Below, in pieces: positions 1 to 9,822 of a DNA stretch of 64,000 bases. Location of the stretch: NCBI RefSeq assembly GCF_900184815.1, contig NZ_FXXQ01000002.1:124001-188000 (forward strand). Direction: 5' to 3'. Positions within the stretch are counted from its first letter, which is position 1. The number at the start of each line of letters is the position of its first letter. The DNA is from Boseongicola aestuarii (GTDB lineage: Bacteria > Pseudomonadota > Alphaproteobacteria > Rhodobacterales > Rhodobacteraceae). Under the pieces are notes generated by a model that did not search any database, was not told the origin of the DNA, and worked only from the letters and a program-made list of their open reading frames with translations. The position numbers were made by a program, and so were the translations under genes.

Positions 1-538
1 ACTCAACTGCGAATGGTCGGTCAACGAGTGGGACTCGATCATTCCGAACCTGACCTCGGGCAACTACGATGCGATCATCGCCGGCATGTCCATTACCGAC
101 GAACGCGACGAAGTGATCGACTTCACGCAGGCCTACACGCCACCAGATCCATCCGCCTATGCGGCGCTTTCTGCCGACGTTGACTTGGCCGGAGGTGTGA
201 TCGCAGCGCAGGCCGGCACGATCCAGGCAGGCTTTGTCGCGGAAAGCGGTGCGACTCTGGTCGAGTTTTCCTCGCCCGACGATACCATTGCTGCCATCGT
301 AAACGGTGAAGCGGATGCAGTTCTGGCGGATGCTTCGTTCATAGGCACGGCCATTGAAGCCAACGGCGACATCATGTTTGTCGGTGATCCGGTGATGCTC
401 GGTGGCGGAGTCGGCATGGGTTTCCGCGAAAGCGACGGTGAACTGCGCGCCAAGTTCGACGCGGCCATCCAGTCGATGAAAGATGACGGCACGCTGAACG
501 CCCTGATCGCCAAATGGGAAGTCAGCAGCCAGTGGTAA
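1..538 (+). CDS. Amino-acid ABC transporter substrate-binding protein, 3' part
   Basis: This is the C-terminal part of a periplasmic solute-binding protein of the SBP_bac_3 family, which captures an amino acid and delivers it to a membrane importer. The frame is open from base 2, so the start and signal peptide lie outside the window. About 178 residues are visible. They carry the family signature IAGMSITDERDEVIDFT near the window start, a second-lobe segment (VLADASFIGTAI), and the usual C-terminal helix ending in GTLNALIAKWE. Two permease genes follow on the same strand, so this is the receptor of that importer. Its ATPase is not in view and may lie upstream. The ligand cannot be read from the sequence. 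Confidence 0.9.
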   Translation, partial: LNCEWSVNEWDSIIPNLTSGNYDAIIAGMSITDERDEVIDFTQAYTPPDPSAYAALSADVDLAGGVIAAQAGTIQAGFVAESGATLVEFSSPDDTIAAIVNGEADAVLADASFIGTAIEANGDIMFVGDPVMLGGGVGMGFRESDGELRAKFDAAIQSMKDDGTLNALIAKWEVSSQW

Positions 539-604
539 TCTGACAGCAAAACAACAGGTTGGGGCGACCTCACGCCCCAGCCAACCCGACGCGGGGACCA
601 AACT

Positions 605-1486
605 ATCTTTTCCTTTTGCACCGATCCAAGCACACTCGAAACGGCCCGGTGGTTTGCCTGTTACCTGACCAACGGCAAACACCTCATTGCCTATACGTCC
701 TTCGGCACGGTGCTCCTTTTGCTCGCCATCACAGCCCCCATCGCGCTTGCCTTCGGCTTTGCCGGCGCCATGGCCTCACGAAGCCGTATCCCGCCTGTCA
801 GTTGGTTCGGCAAAGGCTACACCGCCATCGTGCGCGGCGTGCCCGATATCGCGTTTTTCCTCTTTTTCGTGATCGCTCTGGACCAGGCATTCGAGTATCT
901 CCGACACAAGGCCAAATGCCCCGAGTGGACTGACTCCATCCGTCAGGGCAGCGATTTCGTCGTCTGCCAAAGCGCGAAACTGCCCCTGTCAAACGCCCCG
1001 CAATGGGTCCACGAAGTCTACGGCTTCTCGTTGGCCGTCCTGACCTTCTCCATCGTCTTCGGAGCCTTCGCCGCCAACGTCCTATATGGTGCGATGACAG
1101 CCGTACCGCGCGCGCAGATGGAAACAGCCGAAGCCTACGGCATGACGCAAAGACAAGCGTTCTGGCGCATTCTCGTGCCGCAAATGTGGGTCTACGCGCT
1201 GCCGGGCCTGTCGAACGTCTGGATGATCCTCATCAAGGCGACCCCGCTTCTGTTCCTCCTCGGCGTCGAAGATATCGTCTACTGGGCGCGCGAACTGGGC
1301 GGCACGAAAGGCGCGGTCTTCCAATACCCGCACCCTGACTGGCGGCTCTATTATTTCCTCGGCCTGTTGGTGTTCTACCTCAGCCTCACGGCCATGTCGG
1401 AGCGCGTGCTGAAGCGCGTGAACACCCGCCTCTCGCACGGGCAGGCAACCTCGGCGGGCGAAGACCTGCGCAAGGGTGTCGCATGA
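605..1486 (+). CDS. Amino-acid ABC transporter permease (HisQ/M type), start uncertain
   Basis: This is an inner-membrane permease of the polar amino-acid ABC importer family. It has several hydrophobic helices and the cytoplasmic EAA loop (ETAEAYGMTQRQAFWRI) that contacts the ATPase. Clear coding similarity begins well upstream of the first ordinary start, a GTG at 710: the frame reads TIFSFCTDPSTLETARWFACYL from 602. There is no ATG, GTG or TTG in that stretch. An ATC codon at 605 lies 7 bases after a GGGGA ribosome-binding sequence at 593-597, so 605 is given here. The GTG at 710 would remove part of the first membrane region. The 3' end overlaps the next permease by ATGA, which fits an operon with translational coupling. 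Confidence 0.82.
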   Translation: MFSFCTDPSTLETARWFACYLTNGKHLIAYTSFGTVLLLLAITAPIALAFGFAGAMASRSRIPPVSWFGKGYTAIVRGVPDIAFFLFFVIALDQAFEYLRHKAKCPEWTDSIRQGSDFVVCQSAKLPLSNAPQWVHEVYGFSLAVLTFSIVFGAFAANVLYGAMTAVPRAQMETAEAYGMTQRQAFWRILVPQMWVYALPGLSNVWMILIKATPLLFLLGVEDIVYWARELGGTKGAVFQYPHPDWRLYYFLGLLVFYLSLTAMSERVLKRVNTRLSHGQATSAGEDLRKGVA

Positions 1487-2307
1487 GCTGCTGGGAAACC
1501 ATCGCCGACTATGGCCTGCGCTCCATCGGGATCGGCGAACGCCTTCTGCCGCGCTCGGATTTCACGCTTTGCCAGCAATTTACGCTGATCGCGTCGGGGC
1601 TGATCTGGAACATCTACTTCGGCCTTCTCGCCCTAAGTTCCGGCTTCTTCCTTGCCACGGCGGTCGCCGTTGGCAAGGCGTCGCGCAATCCTCTCGTGCG
1701 AAAACCCTGCGACTGGTTCATCTTCATCTTCCGGGGCTCGCCGCTCTTTATCCAGTTCTTCCTCGCCTACGAGGCCCTTGTCCTGTTGCCGCGCGGAGGC
1801 ATCGAGATCTTCGGCATGACGGCCGAAACCAGCTGGCTCACACGCGCATGGGCAGGTGCCCTGATCGTCTTGTTCCTCAACACCGCCGCCTATTCTGGCG
1901 AGATTTTCTACGGCGCACTTCGCTCTATCCCCAAAGGCGATCTGGAAGCCGCCGACGCCTATGGCATTACCGGATGGAGTCGCTTCAGGCGCATCACTTT
2001 CCCGACCATGCTGCGTCTGGCATGGCCGTCTTACACGAACGAGGCGATCTTCCTCTTTCACTCCACGACACTGGTCTTCTTCTCGGGGTTTCCCGCATGG
2101 CAGCAACGCGGCGACGCGCTCTATTATGCCAACTATTTCGCTGACAAAACCTTCAATCCTTTCATCCCCTACCCGATCGTCGCCTTCTATTTCATCCTCC
2201 TCACCCTCACGATCATCGGCATCTTCTCACTGGTAAACAAGCGCCTGAACAGGCATATGCCGCAAGAGGCAAAGCGCATTCGCTATCGCCCGCAAATCAT
2301 TCGGTGA
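1483..2307 (+). CDS. Amino-acid ABC transporter permease (HisM type)
   Basis: This 274-residue permease is the second half of the importer channel. It has an N-terminal extension with two cysteines, then about five hydrophobic segments, and the EAA motif (EAADAYGITGWSRFRRITF) at about residues 155-175. The start ATG overlaps the stop of the upstream permease. The stop in turn overlaps a possible GTG start of the glutamine-synthetase-family gene. Binding protein, two permeases and ligase therefore form one tightly packed operon. That arrangement suggests the imported compound, or something made from it, is a substrate of the ligase, but this is inference. Confidence 0.9.
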   Translation: MSCWETIADYGLRSIGIGERLLPRSDFTLCQQFTLIASGLIWNIYFGLLALSSGFFLATAVAVGKASRNPLVRKPCDWFIFIFRGSPLFIQFFLAYEALVLLPRGGIEIFGMTAETSWLTRAWAGALIVLFLNTAAYSGEIFYGALRSIPKGDLEAADAYGITGWSRFRRITFPTMLRLAWPSYTNEAIFLFHSTTLVFFSGFPAWQQRGDALYYANYFADKTFNPFIPYPIVAFYFILLTLTIIGIFSLVNKRLNRHMPQEAKRIRYRPQIIR

Positions 2308-3644
2308 AGACGATGGAAGACTGGCTGAAAGACAACCCACAAGTTCGTAACGTGACCACTGCTGTCGCAGACCTGAACGGTCAGGCACGCGGCAAACGCA
2401 TGCCGTCCGGCTTTGCGCTCAAGGCACTGGAAGGCACCACCCGGATGCCTCTTTCTGTTTTGAACGTGGATATCTGGGGCGATGATATCGAAGACAGCCC
2501 GCTGGTGTTCGAAAGTGGCGACCGCGACGGCATTCTGCGCCCGACCGAACGCGGCTTTGTGCCGATGCCTTGGCTGACGCACCCGACTGCGCTCTTGCCG
2601 ATGTGGATGTATACCGAAGCCGGAGACCCATTCGCCGGCGACCCCCGCCACGCATTGAAATTGATCCTCGACCGCTACGCCGAGCACGGCTGGTCTGTCG
2701 TCGCGGCCACGGAACTGGAATTCTATCTCCTTGATGACACCGGCGACACGCTGCAGCCGCCCCCTTCGCCGCGCTCCGGCAAACGACGCCTCGGCGGCGA
2801 GATCCTGTCGATCCGCGCTCTCGACGCCTTCGACACTTTCTTCGCCGAGCTCTACGAGGCCTGCGAAGCCATGGGCATCCCGGCAGAAACCGCCATTTCC
2901 GAAGCGGGCATGGGACAATATGAAATCAATCTCGTGCACGGCCCCGCGATGCAGGCCGCCGATGACGCCTGGCTGTTCAAGATCCTCACCCGCGGACTTG
3001 CGCGCAAGCACGGCTTCGCCGCCAGCTTCATGGCCAAGCCCTATCCCGACTGGCCCGGTAACGGGATGCACGTGCATTTCTCGGTCGTCGACAAAGACGG
3101 CAACAACGTGTTTGACAATGGCGGCGACCGTGGCACCGATGCGCTGCTTTACGCGGTTGGTGGCTGTCTGCGCGCGATGAAGGACCAGACCCTGATCTTC
3201 GCGCCGCATGGAAACAGTTACGAACGCCTCGTTCCCGGGGCCCATGCGCCAACGGGCATCGGCTGGGCCTATGAAAACCGCACCGCCGCCATCCGCATTC
3301 CTGCCGGCCCCTCGTCTGCGCGCCGCATCGAACACCGCGTCGCGGGTGGAGACATCAACCCGTACTTGATGCTGGCCGCCGTTCTTGGCGCGGCGATCCA
3401 GGGCATCGAGGACAAAACCGTTCCGCCACAGGCGATCAAAGGCAACGCCTACGCGCGGCAGCTCGAAACCCTGCCCTCGGACTGGGAAACCGCCATCGAT
3501 ATCTTTGAAAAAAGCAAACTTATCCCGCACATTCTGCCGCAGGAATTGATCCACAACTACGTCATGACCAAGCGGCAGGAACTGCAATATTACGACGAAT
3601 TGTCGATCGACGAACGCATAGACCTCTACCTCGACACGGTCTGA
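2304..3644 (+). CDS. Glutamine synthetase family protein (gamma-glutamyl ligase type)
   Basis: This 446-residue protein belongs to the glutamine synthetase superfamily, which couples glutamate to ammonia or an amine with ATP hydrolysis. An N-terminal beta-grasp region (residues 1-110) precedes the catalytic barrel. Metal-ligand strands are visible (TELEFYLLDD near 135-145; GMGQYEINL near 200), followed by the ATP-site block NGMHVHFS near 250 and the substrate loop ENRTAAIRIP near 325. The divergent N-terminus and its place behind an amino-acid importer favour a GlnT or PuuA-like gamma-glutamyl-amine ligase over the nitrogen-assimilation GlnA. The start may be the GTG at 2304, which overlaps the permease stop, or the ATG at 2313. 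Confidence 0.88.
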   Translation: MKTMEDWLKDNPQVRNVTTAVADLNGQARGKRMPSGFALKALEGTTRMPLSVLNVDIWGDDIEDSPLVFESGDRDGILRPTERGFVPMPWLTHPTALLPMWMYTEAGDPFAGDPRHALKLILDRYAEHGWSVVAATELEFYLLDDTGDTLQPPPSPRSGKRRLGGEILSIRALDAFDTFFAELYEACEAMGIPAETAISEAGMGQYEINLVHGPAMQAADDAWLFKILTRGLARKHGFAASFMAKPYPDWPGNGMHVHFSVVDKDGNNVFDNGGDRGTDALLYAVGGCLRAMKDQTLIFAPHGNSYERLVPGAHAPTGIGWAYENRTAAIRIPAGPSSARRIEHRVAGGDINPYLMLAAVLGAAIQGIEDKTVPPQAIKGNAYARQLETLPSDWETAIDIFEKSKLIPHILPQELIHNYVMTKRQELQYYDELSIDERIDLYLDTV

Positions 3645-3647
3645 GGC

Positions 3648-4439
3648 CTAGGCCAGCCCAAGCTCGGCATCCGTCGCGCCGGGTCCGTACTTGTCGGCAG
3701 GCGGCATCGGGCGGCCCGGCCAGTCCGGCTCCAAGGTGAACGATGACACCGACCGCCCGTCCGGCAAGGCGCCGTTCCCCTTGCCCCGCGCATAGTCGTA
3801 ATACAGCTTGTTGATTTGCTCGGGCGTCACCTGCTGGGCGTGCGGCTCGGCCAGACAGGCCTCGCGCCAGCGGCGCACGCGGGCATACTCGGCGCCGTCC
3901 GGCAGATCAAAGCCTTCATAATACTCAAGAAACCAGAAGCGCATGAACATCGGCGTAAAGACCACCTCCGACCACCCAAAGCGATCAAAAAAGTAAGTGT
4001 CCCCCGGCGCATAATCCAAGAGAATATCGTTCATCCCACGATAGAGCCCAAGAATGCGGTCGCGGAACTCACCGCGTTTGCCCGCGTCCTGGTTCATCAC
4101 CATCATGTAGCCGGCCCCGGTAAAGGCCTCCTCCTGTTCGACCAACAGGCTCTCAAGCGCATGTTCATGCGGATCAAGGCGCGCCACGGGCGGGTCGGGG
4201 AACATGTCCTCGATCATCTGCAGGATCACCATGCTCTCCTTGATCGCGGTCTTGCCGGGCACATCGATCACCGGCAATGCCGTCGTCCCCTTGGTCAGCT
4301 CCAGCAGAAACTCCGGCCGAGGCTTCGTTATGTCCACCGTGTGAAATACAACCTGATCGGACAGGCCTTTTAGCGACAACAGGATCTCGACGCGTTGGCT
4401 GAACGGACAAACGGGGATGTGGTACATGGAAAGCGTCAT
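3648..4439 (-). CDS. Glutathione S-transferase family protein
   Basis: This 263-residue soluble protein starts with a thioredoxin-like domain. Its active-site region CPFSQR (residues 11-16) has the cysteine position typical of omega-class or glutaredoxin-like GSTs. The cis-proline region reads TALPVID (about 53-59), followed by KESMVILQMIED. An all-helical C-terminal domain spans about 90-215. The last 45 residues are a proline-rich tail beyond the usual GST core. It converges on the glutamine-synthetase-family gene with only 3 bases between stops. Its substrate is unknown. A single cysteine usually means thiol transfer or deglutathionylation rather than classical conjugation. Confidence 0.85.
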   Translation of the reverse strand: MTLSMYHIPVCPFSQRVEILLSLKGLSDQVVFHTVDITKPRPEFLLELTKGTTALPVIDVPGKTAIKESMVILQMIEDMFPDPPVARLDPHEHALESLLVEQEEAFTGAGYMMVMNQDAGKRGEFRDRILGLYRGMNDILLDYAPGDTYFFDRFGWSEVVFTPMFMRFWFLEYYEGFDLPDGAEYARVRRWREACLAEPHAQQVTPEQINKLYYDYARGKGNGALPDGRSVSSFTLEPDWPGRPMPPADKYGPGATDAELGLA

Positions 4440-4572
4440 GCCCCTTAACGTGACCGGTCACAGCGGCATTTCAATCCCAATTCCTGTTTCAGCCGCGCAT
4501 TTGTCGAAAAAGCACTAGCATTTCACAACCGCGAGGTCGAAACAGACACAGTTCTGTGAAAGTCTGCACCGC

Positions 4573-5811
4573 ATGCGCCTTCTGATTTCCTTCGCCGCCC
4601 TGTTCCTGTCGATCGTATTTCTGCAATTGGGCTCGGGAGGCCTTGGACCCCTAGATGCGCTGTCGGGCATCCAGCTTGGCTTTACCACGGCGCAGATCGG
4701 CCTCCTCGGCTCGGCGCATTTCGTCGGCTTCTTCATCGGATGCTGGCTGGCCCCCCGCCTGATGGGCGCCGTCGGTCACAGCCGCGCGTTCGCCGCCTTC
4801 ACTGCCATCGGCACCATCGGCGTCCTCGCCCATATGATTGTGATCGACGCCTATGCCTGGGCCCTGATGCGCGTCATGTCGGGCCTGTGCGTCGCCGGGT
4901 GTTATACCGTTGTGGAAAGCTGGCTGCAGGCGAAGGCCACGAACGAGAACCGGGGTCGCGCGATGGGGACTTACCGCGTCGTCGATATCGGAGGGTCGTT
5001 GGCCGCACAGTTGATGATCTCGGTCCTCGAACCGGCCAACTATGTGTCCTACAACATTCTTGCCATCATCTGCTGCGCAGCCTTGCTGCCGCTGGTCATG
5101 ACGCGCGTTGAACAACCTGCCATTCCGTTTGCCCCGCGCCTGCGCCCCGACCTTGCATGGAAACTCTCACCCCTGGCCTCGGCCGCCGTGATTTCGGCTG
5201 GTGTCACCACCGCATCGTTCCGCATGGTCGGCCCGATCTACGGCATCGAGGTCGGCCTCACCGTCGACCAGATCGCCCTTTTCCTTGCCGCTTTCGTTCT
5301 TGGCGGCGCTCTCAGCCAATACCCCGCCGGGTGGCTCGCCGACCGCTTTGACCGGCGCTGGGTGCTGGTGTGGCTCTCGGTTCTGGCGATCGTCACCTGC
5401 GCCATCACCGTTGCGGTTTCGACCGGCGGCTCGGTGGCCGTCTTTATCGCATCGGGCCTGTTCGGGTTTGCCACCTTCCCGATCTACTCGGTCGCAACCG
5501 CCCACGCACATGACTTCGCCAACGACGAGCAACGCGTCGAGCTGTCCGCCGCCTTGATGTTCTTTTACGCCGTCGGCGCGATCGCGGCACCCTATCTGGT
5601 GTCCACACTTATCGACGGGTTCGGTCCGGAAGCCATGTTCGCCTTCGTCTCGCTGGCACATGTGATTCTCATCGCTTTCAGCCTGCTGCGGATGCGCGTG
5701 CGCGAAGCAGAATCCAAAACCAATTATATCTACGCACCCCGAACAACCTTCATTATCGGGCGTTTGCTCGGAAAATCGCGCGAGAAAAAGCCAGACGCAC
5801 CAGACAGTTGA
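4573..5811 (+). CDS. MFS transporter
   Basis: This is a 412-residue major facilitator superfamily carrier with about twelve hydrophobic helices in two halves. The first loop carries GFFIGCWLAPRLMGAVGH. The motif-A-like sequence between helices in the second half is GWLADRFDRRWV near residue 255. It resembles the YcaD-like small-molecule permeases of Rhodobacterales (a Pfam MFS_1 member), but no substrate can be assigned. It reads away from the GST gene, with about 130 bases of shared upstream DNA. A short spacer separates its stop from the AraC-type regulator on the same strand. Confidence 0.87.
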   Translation: MRLLISFAALFLSIVFLQLGSGGLGPLDALSGIQLGFTTAQIGLLGSAHFVGFFIGCWLAPRLMGAVGHSRAFAAFTAIGTIGVLAHMIVIDAYAWALMRVMSGLCVAGCYTVVESWLQAKATNENRGRAMGTYRVVDIGGSLAAQLMISVLEPANYVSYNILAIICCAALLPLVMTRVEQPAIPFAPRLRPDLAWKLSPLASAAVISAGVTTASFRMVGPIYGIEVGLTVDQIALFLAAFVLGGALSQYPAGWLADRFDRRWVLVWLSVLAIVTCAITVAVSTGGSVAVFIASGLFGFATFPIYSVATAHAHDFANDEQRVELSAALMFFYAVGAIAAPYLVSTLIDGFGPEAMFAFVSLAHVILIAFSLLRMRVREAESKTNYIYAPRTTFIIGRLLGKSREKKPDAPDS

Positions 5812-5870
5812 CGGGCCGGGGTTGCTTTGCATAACCTCTGGTCTTCACCTGGTTGGGGGACCGGCTGCCT

Positions 5871-6749
5871 ATGTCATTGCCACGTCTGACACTTCTGCCC
5901 TTGGCAGAGGCGACACCAAACGCGCAGCGCCTGCATCTCAGCGCGCAGACGCGCCCGCTCCCCCGAGCCATTCAGGTCGCAGAAGTGACCTCGATCACCC
6001 GCATGGCGCAGGGCGGACGCTGGCGTACCGAAGCAATGCGCAGCTACGACCGCCCGGTGCTGATCTGGTTCACCCGTGGTCAGGGCCGCATCACGATCGC
6101 CGGACGCTCTGGCGGATACGGCGCTCACAGCGCGGTGTTTCTTCCCGCCGGCACGATGCACGGCTTCACCGTCAATCCGGCCGTGCTTGGCTCGGTGGTA
6201 CGCCTGTCGGAAGGCGATTGGCCGCAGGAACCTGCCCACCTGCGCCTGCGCGAAGTGCGCCTGCACCGCGAACTGACCGGCATGATCGACGCCATCGAGC
6301 GCGAGCAGAACTCCGGCGCAGCCGACACGGACCGCGCCATCGCCCATCACGAAGGCCTTCTGTCGATCTGGTTCGAGCGCACCCGTGCATCAGTCAGCGA
6401 GACCGACCACACGGACCCAAGCCTCGCCACCGCCCTGAAGCTGACCGAAGCCTTTACCAGCCTTGTCGAGCGCGACTTCAACCGCCCATTGGGCGTCCAG
6501 TATTACGCCTCGAAACTGGGCGTGACACCCACGCATCTGACCCGCACTTGCCGCAAGGCCTCTGGGCGAGCTGCCCTCGATATTCTGTCAGATCGCCGTC
6601 ATTTCGAAGCTTGCCGGTTGCTGAAAGACACCGATCTGGCCGTGTCCAAAATCGCCGCGAAAAGCGGTTTTGCCTCACCCGCCTATTTCACACGGGCCTT
6701 CCGGTCGCGCAGTGGTCTCAGCCCGACAGAATTCCGAGTCGCGAAGTGA
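5871..6749 (+). CDS. AraC family transcriptional regulator
   Basis: This DNA-binding regulator has an N-terminal cupin-like sensing domain (about residues 25-110) and two C-terminal helix-turn-helix units (about 195-290) that end in the AraC signature AAKSGFASPAYFTRAFRSRSG. The ATG at 5871 is preferred over the TTG at 5853 because a GGGGA ribosome-binding sequence sits at 5856-5860. The next gene downstream on the same strand is a peptide-type ABC importer, which it may control. The MFS gene upstream is the other candidate target. The 222-base gap after it holds the promoter region of the importer, but no clear operator was recognised there. Confidence 0.88.
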   Translation: MSLPRLTLLPLAEATPNAQRLHLSAQTRPLPRAIQVAEVTSITRMAQGGRWRTEAMRSYDRPVLIWFTRGQGRITIAGRSGGYGAHSAVFLPAGTMHGFTVNPAVLGSVVRLSEGDWPQEPAHLRLREVRLHRELTGMIDAIEREQNSGAADTDRAIAHHEGLLSIWFERTRASVSETDHTDPSLATALKLTEAFTSLVERDFNRPLGVQYYASKLGVTPTHLTRTCRKASGRAALDILSDRRHFEACRLLKDTDLAVSKIAAKSGFASPAYFTRAFRSRSGLSPTEFRVAK

Positions 6750-6971
6750 CGTAACGTAAATTGAGCCGACACAACTGAAATGTCGTTTTCGGCAAGCTGA
6801 AATGTCGCAAATGTTACATGAAATGACGTCGGGATCCGTTGACCTTGTTGCGGATCCATGCGGAACTGCGCGTGGAAAACGTGCGTGGGCGGGACCCTGC
6901 GCATTGCAGGCAGTCATAGCTCATGGCGCTGCATCCTACCTAAAAATAAGTCTGACAGGGAGAAAGACTTT

Positions 6972-8636
6972 ATGGAAACGAATGAAAACACGCTGTCGCG
7001 TGTGCATCCTGCTGCGGAAATGTATGCGCGAGAAGTAGCGGAAGGTAAGTTGAACCGCCGCGAATTCATCACGCGCGCGACGGCACTTGGCGTCGCGACG
7101 ACAACCGCCTACGGCATGATCGGTGCCGCTGCACCTGCACGCGCAGGTGGCCACGCCCAGATGGGCGGCACGATGCGCATCCAGATGGAAGTGCGCGCAC
7201 TGAAAGACACCCGCACATGGGACTGGAGCCAGATCGCGAACTATGCACGCGGCACGCTTGAGTATCTCGTGCAGTATAACAACGATGGTTCCTTCACGCC
7301 GATGCTTCTGGAAGGCTGGGACGTCAACGACGACGCAACACAGTATACCCTGCGCGTGCGCCCCGGCGTGACATGGAACAACGGTGACGCCTTCACGGCT
7401 GCCGATGTCATCAACAACATCGCGCGCTGGTGTGACAAGAACGTCGAAGCAAACTCGATGGCTGGCCGCTTTGCCACGCTGATCGACCCCGATACGAGCA
7501 AGCTGATCGAAGGCGCAGCCGTTGCGGCTGACGACCTGACCGTTGTCCTCAACCTGCCAGCCCCGGACATCTCGCTGATCGCTGGCATGGCCGACTATCC
7601 GGCTGCAATCGTGCACCCGTCCTTCGACCCGAACGACGTGATGAACGCCGTCGGCACCGGTCCGTTCCTGATGAGCGAATTGGAAGTCGGCGTGAAAGGG
7701 GTTCTGGTCAAGAACACCGAGCACAACTGGTGGGGCACCGAAGTCTTCGGCGAGCCACCGCTCGATTCGATCGAATTCATCGACTACGGCACAGACCCGG
7801 CAGCATGGCTGGCGGCGATCGAATCCGAAGAGGTCGATTTCCTCTACGAGTCGGTTGGTGAATTCATCGACATCATGAACGACCTCGGCCTCGTGCAGAC
7901 CGAAGTTGTCACGGGTTCGACCATTGTCGTACGTCCAAACCAACTTGCCGAGATCGACGGCATGAAGCCTTACGCAGACCCCCGCGTCCGCAAGGCCATC
8001 GCTATGGCCGTCGATAACTCGGTGTGTCTGGAGCTGGGCTATGGCAACCGCGGTGTGACGGCTGAAAACCACCACGTGGCGCCGATTCACCCAGAATATG
8101 CCGAACTTCCACCGCTTGTGCGCGACGTCGAAGGCGCGCGCGCTTTGATGGAAGAAGCCGGCATGATGGACTTCGAGCACGAGATCATCTCGATCGACGA
8201 CGACTGGCGCAAGAACACCACCGACGCCGTCGCCGCGCAACTGCGCGACGCTGGCTTCAAAGTGCGCCGGACGATCCTTCCGGGTTCGACCTTCTGGAAC
8301 GACTGGGCGAAGTATCCGTTCTCGTCGACCAACTGGAACCACCGCCCCCTTGGCGTTCAGGTTCTGGCACTGGCCTACCGTTCGGGTGAAGCCTGGAACG
8401 AATTCGGCTGGGCAAATGCCGAGTTCGACGGCCTGCTCGCCGAAGCTCTGGCCATCGCGGACGCAGACAAGCGCCGGGAAGTTATGGCCAAGATCGAGAA
8501 ACTGATCCAGGACGAAGGCGTCACGATCCAGCCTTACTGGCGCTCGCTCTATCGCCACGCCCGCGAAGGCCTTGTGGGGGCAGACATGCACATCTCGTTT
8601 GAGATTTACCCACAATATCTCGGCTTCGCAGCCTAA
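6972..8636 (+). CDS. Peptide-type ABC transporter substrate-binding protein with Tat signal
   Basis: This 554-residue periplasmic binding protein belongs to the SBP_bac_5 family of oligopeptide, dipeptide and nickel receptors. The N-terminus carries a twin-arginine export signal ([14 protein letters not shown], about residues 25-38) followed by a hydrophobic stretch and APARA cleavage region. The mature domain has the family pattern [22 protein letters not shown] near 120. The ATG at 6972 is chosen because an AGGGAG ribosome-binding sequence precedes it. The longer frame from 6858 would bury the Tat signal. It is the first gene of an importer operon and is separated from the permeases by a strong hairpin, as expected for a highly expressed receptor. 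Confidence 0.92.
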   Translation: METNENTLSRVHPAAEMYAREVAEGKLNRREFITRATALGVATTTAYGMIGAAAPARAGGHAQMGGTMRIQMEVRALKDTRTWDWSQIANYARGTLEYLVQYNNDGSFTPMLLEGWDVNDDATQYTLRVRPGVTWNNGDAFTAADVINNIARWCDKNVEANSMAGRFATLIDPDTSKLIEGAAVAADDLTVVLNLPAPDISLIAGMADYPAAIVHPSFDPNDVMNAVGTGPFLMSELEVGVKGVLVKNTEHNWWGTEVFGEPPLDSIEFIDYGTDPAAWLAAIESEEVDFLYESVGEFIDIMNDLGLVQTEVVTGSTIVVRPNQLAEIDGMKPYADPRVRKAIAMAVDNSVCLELGYGNRGVTAENHHVAPIHPEYAELPPLVRDVEGARALMEEAGMMDFEHEIISIDDDWRKNTTDAVAAQLRDAGFKVRRTILPGSTFWNDWAKYPFSSTNWNHRPLGVQVLALAYRSGEAWNEFGWANAEFDGLLAEALAIADADKRREVMAKIEKLIQDEGVTIQPYWRSLYRHAREGLVGADMHISFEIYPQYLGFAA

Positions 8637-8650
8637 GCCAAAACAAACCA

Positions 8651-8680
8651 AGGGCGCCCGGATCAAACCGGGCGCCCTTT
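8651..8680 (+). terminator. Hairpin after the binding-protein gene
   Basis: A perfect 12-bp stem (AAGGGCGCCCGG paired with CCGGGCGCCCTT) closes a 6-base loop and is followed by TTTT. It lies 15 bases after the binding-protein stop and before the permease genes of the same operon. It therefore probably acts as a partial terminator or 3' stabiliser that gives more receptor than permease. Confidence 0.85.
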
Positions 8681-8763
8681 TCACAATGCGGGGCGGCCCC
8701 TGACCAAGACAGGGGTTCAGAGACAAAGTCCACACGGTCCGCAAAGACAACAGGGTAACCTAA

Positions 8764-9807
8764 ATGGGTCTATTCATCCTTCGCCGATTAGGCGTGATGA
8801 TACTGACGGCACTCTGCCTGACGTTCATCGTCTTCTTCCTGACGAACCTCTATCCGAACCTTGAAAAGCTTGCCAAAACGCAAGGCAACCAAAGGATGTC
8901 GGACGAGGCCGTGACCTCCTATCTTGGGAAAAACGGCTATCTCCAACCACTTCCGGTGAAATACGGACAATGGCTTGGAGTGCTGCCGGGTCACACCTTC
9001 ACAGATGACGAGGGCAAGATCACCGGCCGCTGCATCAAGCGCGGCATGGAGCCAGCCGACGCTCCAACATTCTGCGGCATCCTGCAAGGCGACTGGGGAC
9101 AATCGACCGTCTTCAAGGCCGATGTGGGTGAAATCGTCTCGACCCGCCTTGGCCTCACCGGATGGCTGATGCTGTTCGTGATGCTGCTTATGGTCCCCTC
9201 GGCCCTGATCGTCGGCGTGCTTGCGGGCATGCGCGAAGGCTCGAAACTGGACCGCTCACTCTCGACCTTCTCAATCGCCTCGACCGCCACCCCGGAATAT
9301 GTGTCGGGCGTGATCTTCATCACGCTGTTCGCCTCCTCGGCTGGTGTGAAATGGTTCAAAGGCACGGCCACCTCGGCGGCCGACGACATCACATTCGAAA
9401 ACTTCTTCCTGCCCGTCCTCACTATTGCCCTTTACGGCATGGGCTACATCGCGCGTATGACCCGCGCGTCGATGACCGAAGTGATGACAGCACAATACAT
9501 CCGTACCGCGCGCCTGAAAGGCGTGAGCTTTCCAAACATCGTCATGAAGCACGCGCTCAGAAACGCCCTGATCGCACCCTTCACGGTAATCATGCTTCAG
9601 TTCCCATGGCTTTTGAACGGCGTCGTCATCGTTGAGACGCTGTTCAACTACAAAGGCTTTGGCTGGACGCTGGTGCAAGCCGCTGGCAACAACGACATCG
9701 AGCTTCTGCTCGCCTGTTCCGTCGTTGCCGTCTTCGTCGTTCTGATCACGCAGCTGATATCCGACATCGGCTATGTGTTCCTGAACCCACGCATTCGTAT
9801 CGCTTAA
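8764..9807 (+). CDS. Peptide-type ABC transporter permease (DppB-like)
   Basis: This 347-residue inner-membrane protein belongs to the BPD_transp_1 family. It opens with the typical FILRRLGVMILTALCLTFIVFF helix. A periplasmic loop of about 90 residues contains four-residue hallmarks such as the GDWGQS segment. Further helices and the EAA loop (YIRTARLKGVSFPNIVMKHALRNA, about 240-265) follow. It pairs with the next permease to form the translocation channel. The spacing to the next gene is 15 bases and includes a strong GGAGG ribosome-binding site. Confidence 0.92.
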   Translation: MGLFILRRLGVMILTALCLTFIVFFLTNLYPNLEKLAKTQGNQRMSDEAVTSYLGKNGYLQPLPVKYGQWLGVLPGHTFTDDEGKITGRCIKRGMEPADAPTFCGILQGDWGQSTVFKADVGEIVSTRLGLTGWLMLFVMLLMVPSALIVGVLAGMREGSKLDRSLSTFSIASTATPEYVSGVIFITLFASSAGVKWFKGTATSAADDITFENFFLPVLTIALYGMGYIARMTRASMTEVMTAQYIRTARLKGVSFPNIVMKHALRNALIAPFTVIMLQFPWLLNGVVIVETLFNYKGFGWTLVQAAGNNDIELLLACSVVAVFVVLITQLISDIGYVFLNPRIRIA

Positions 9808-9822
9808 AGGAGGGACAGAGTT

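Noticed and set aside
6936-8750. A 604-codon open frame on the minus strand opposite the Tat-exported binding protein.
   Set aside because: It mirrors the well-supported plus-strand gene and shows no protein-like motifs.
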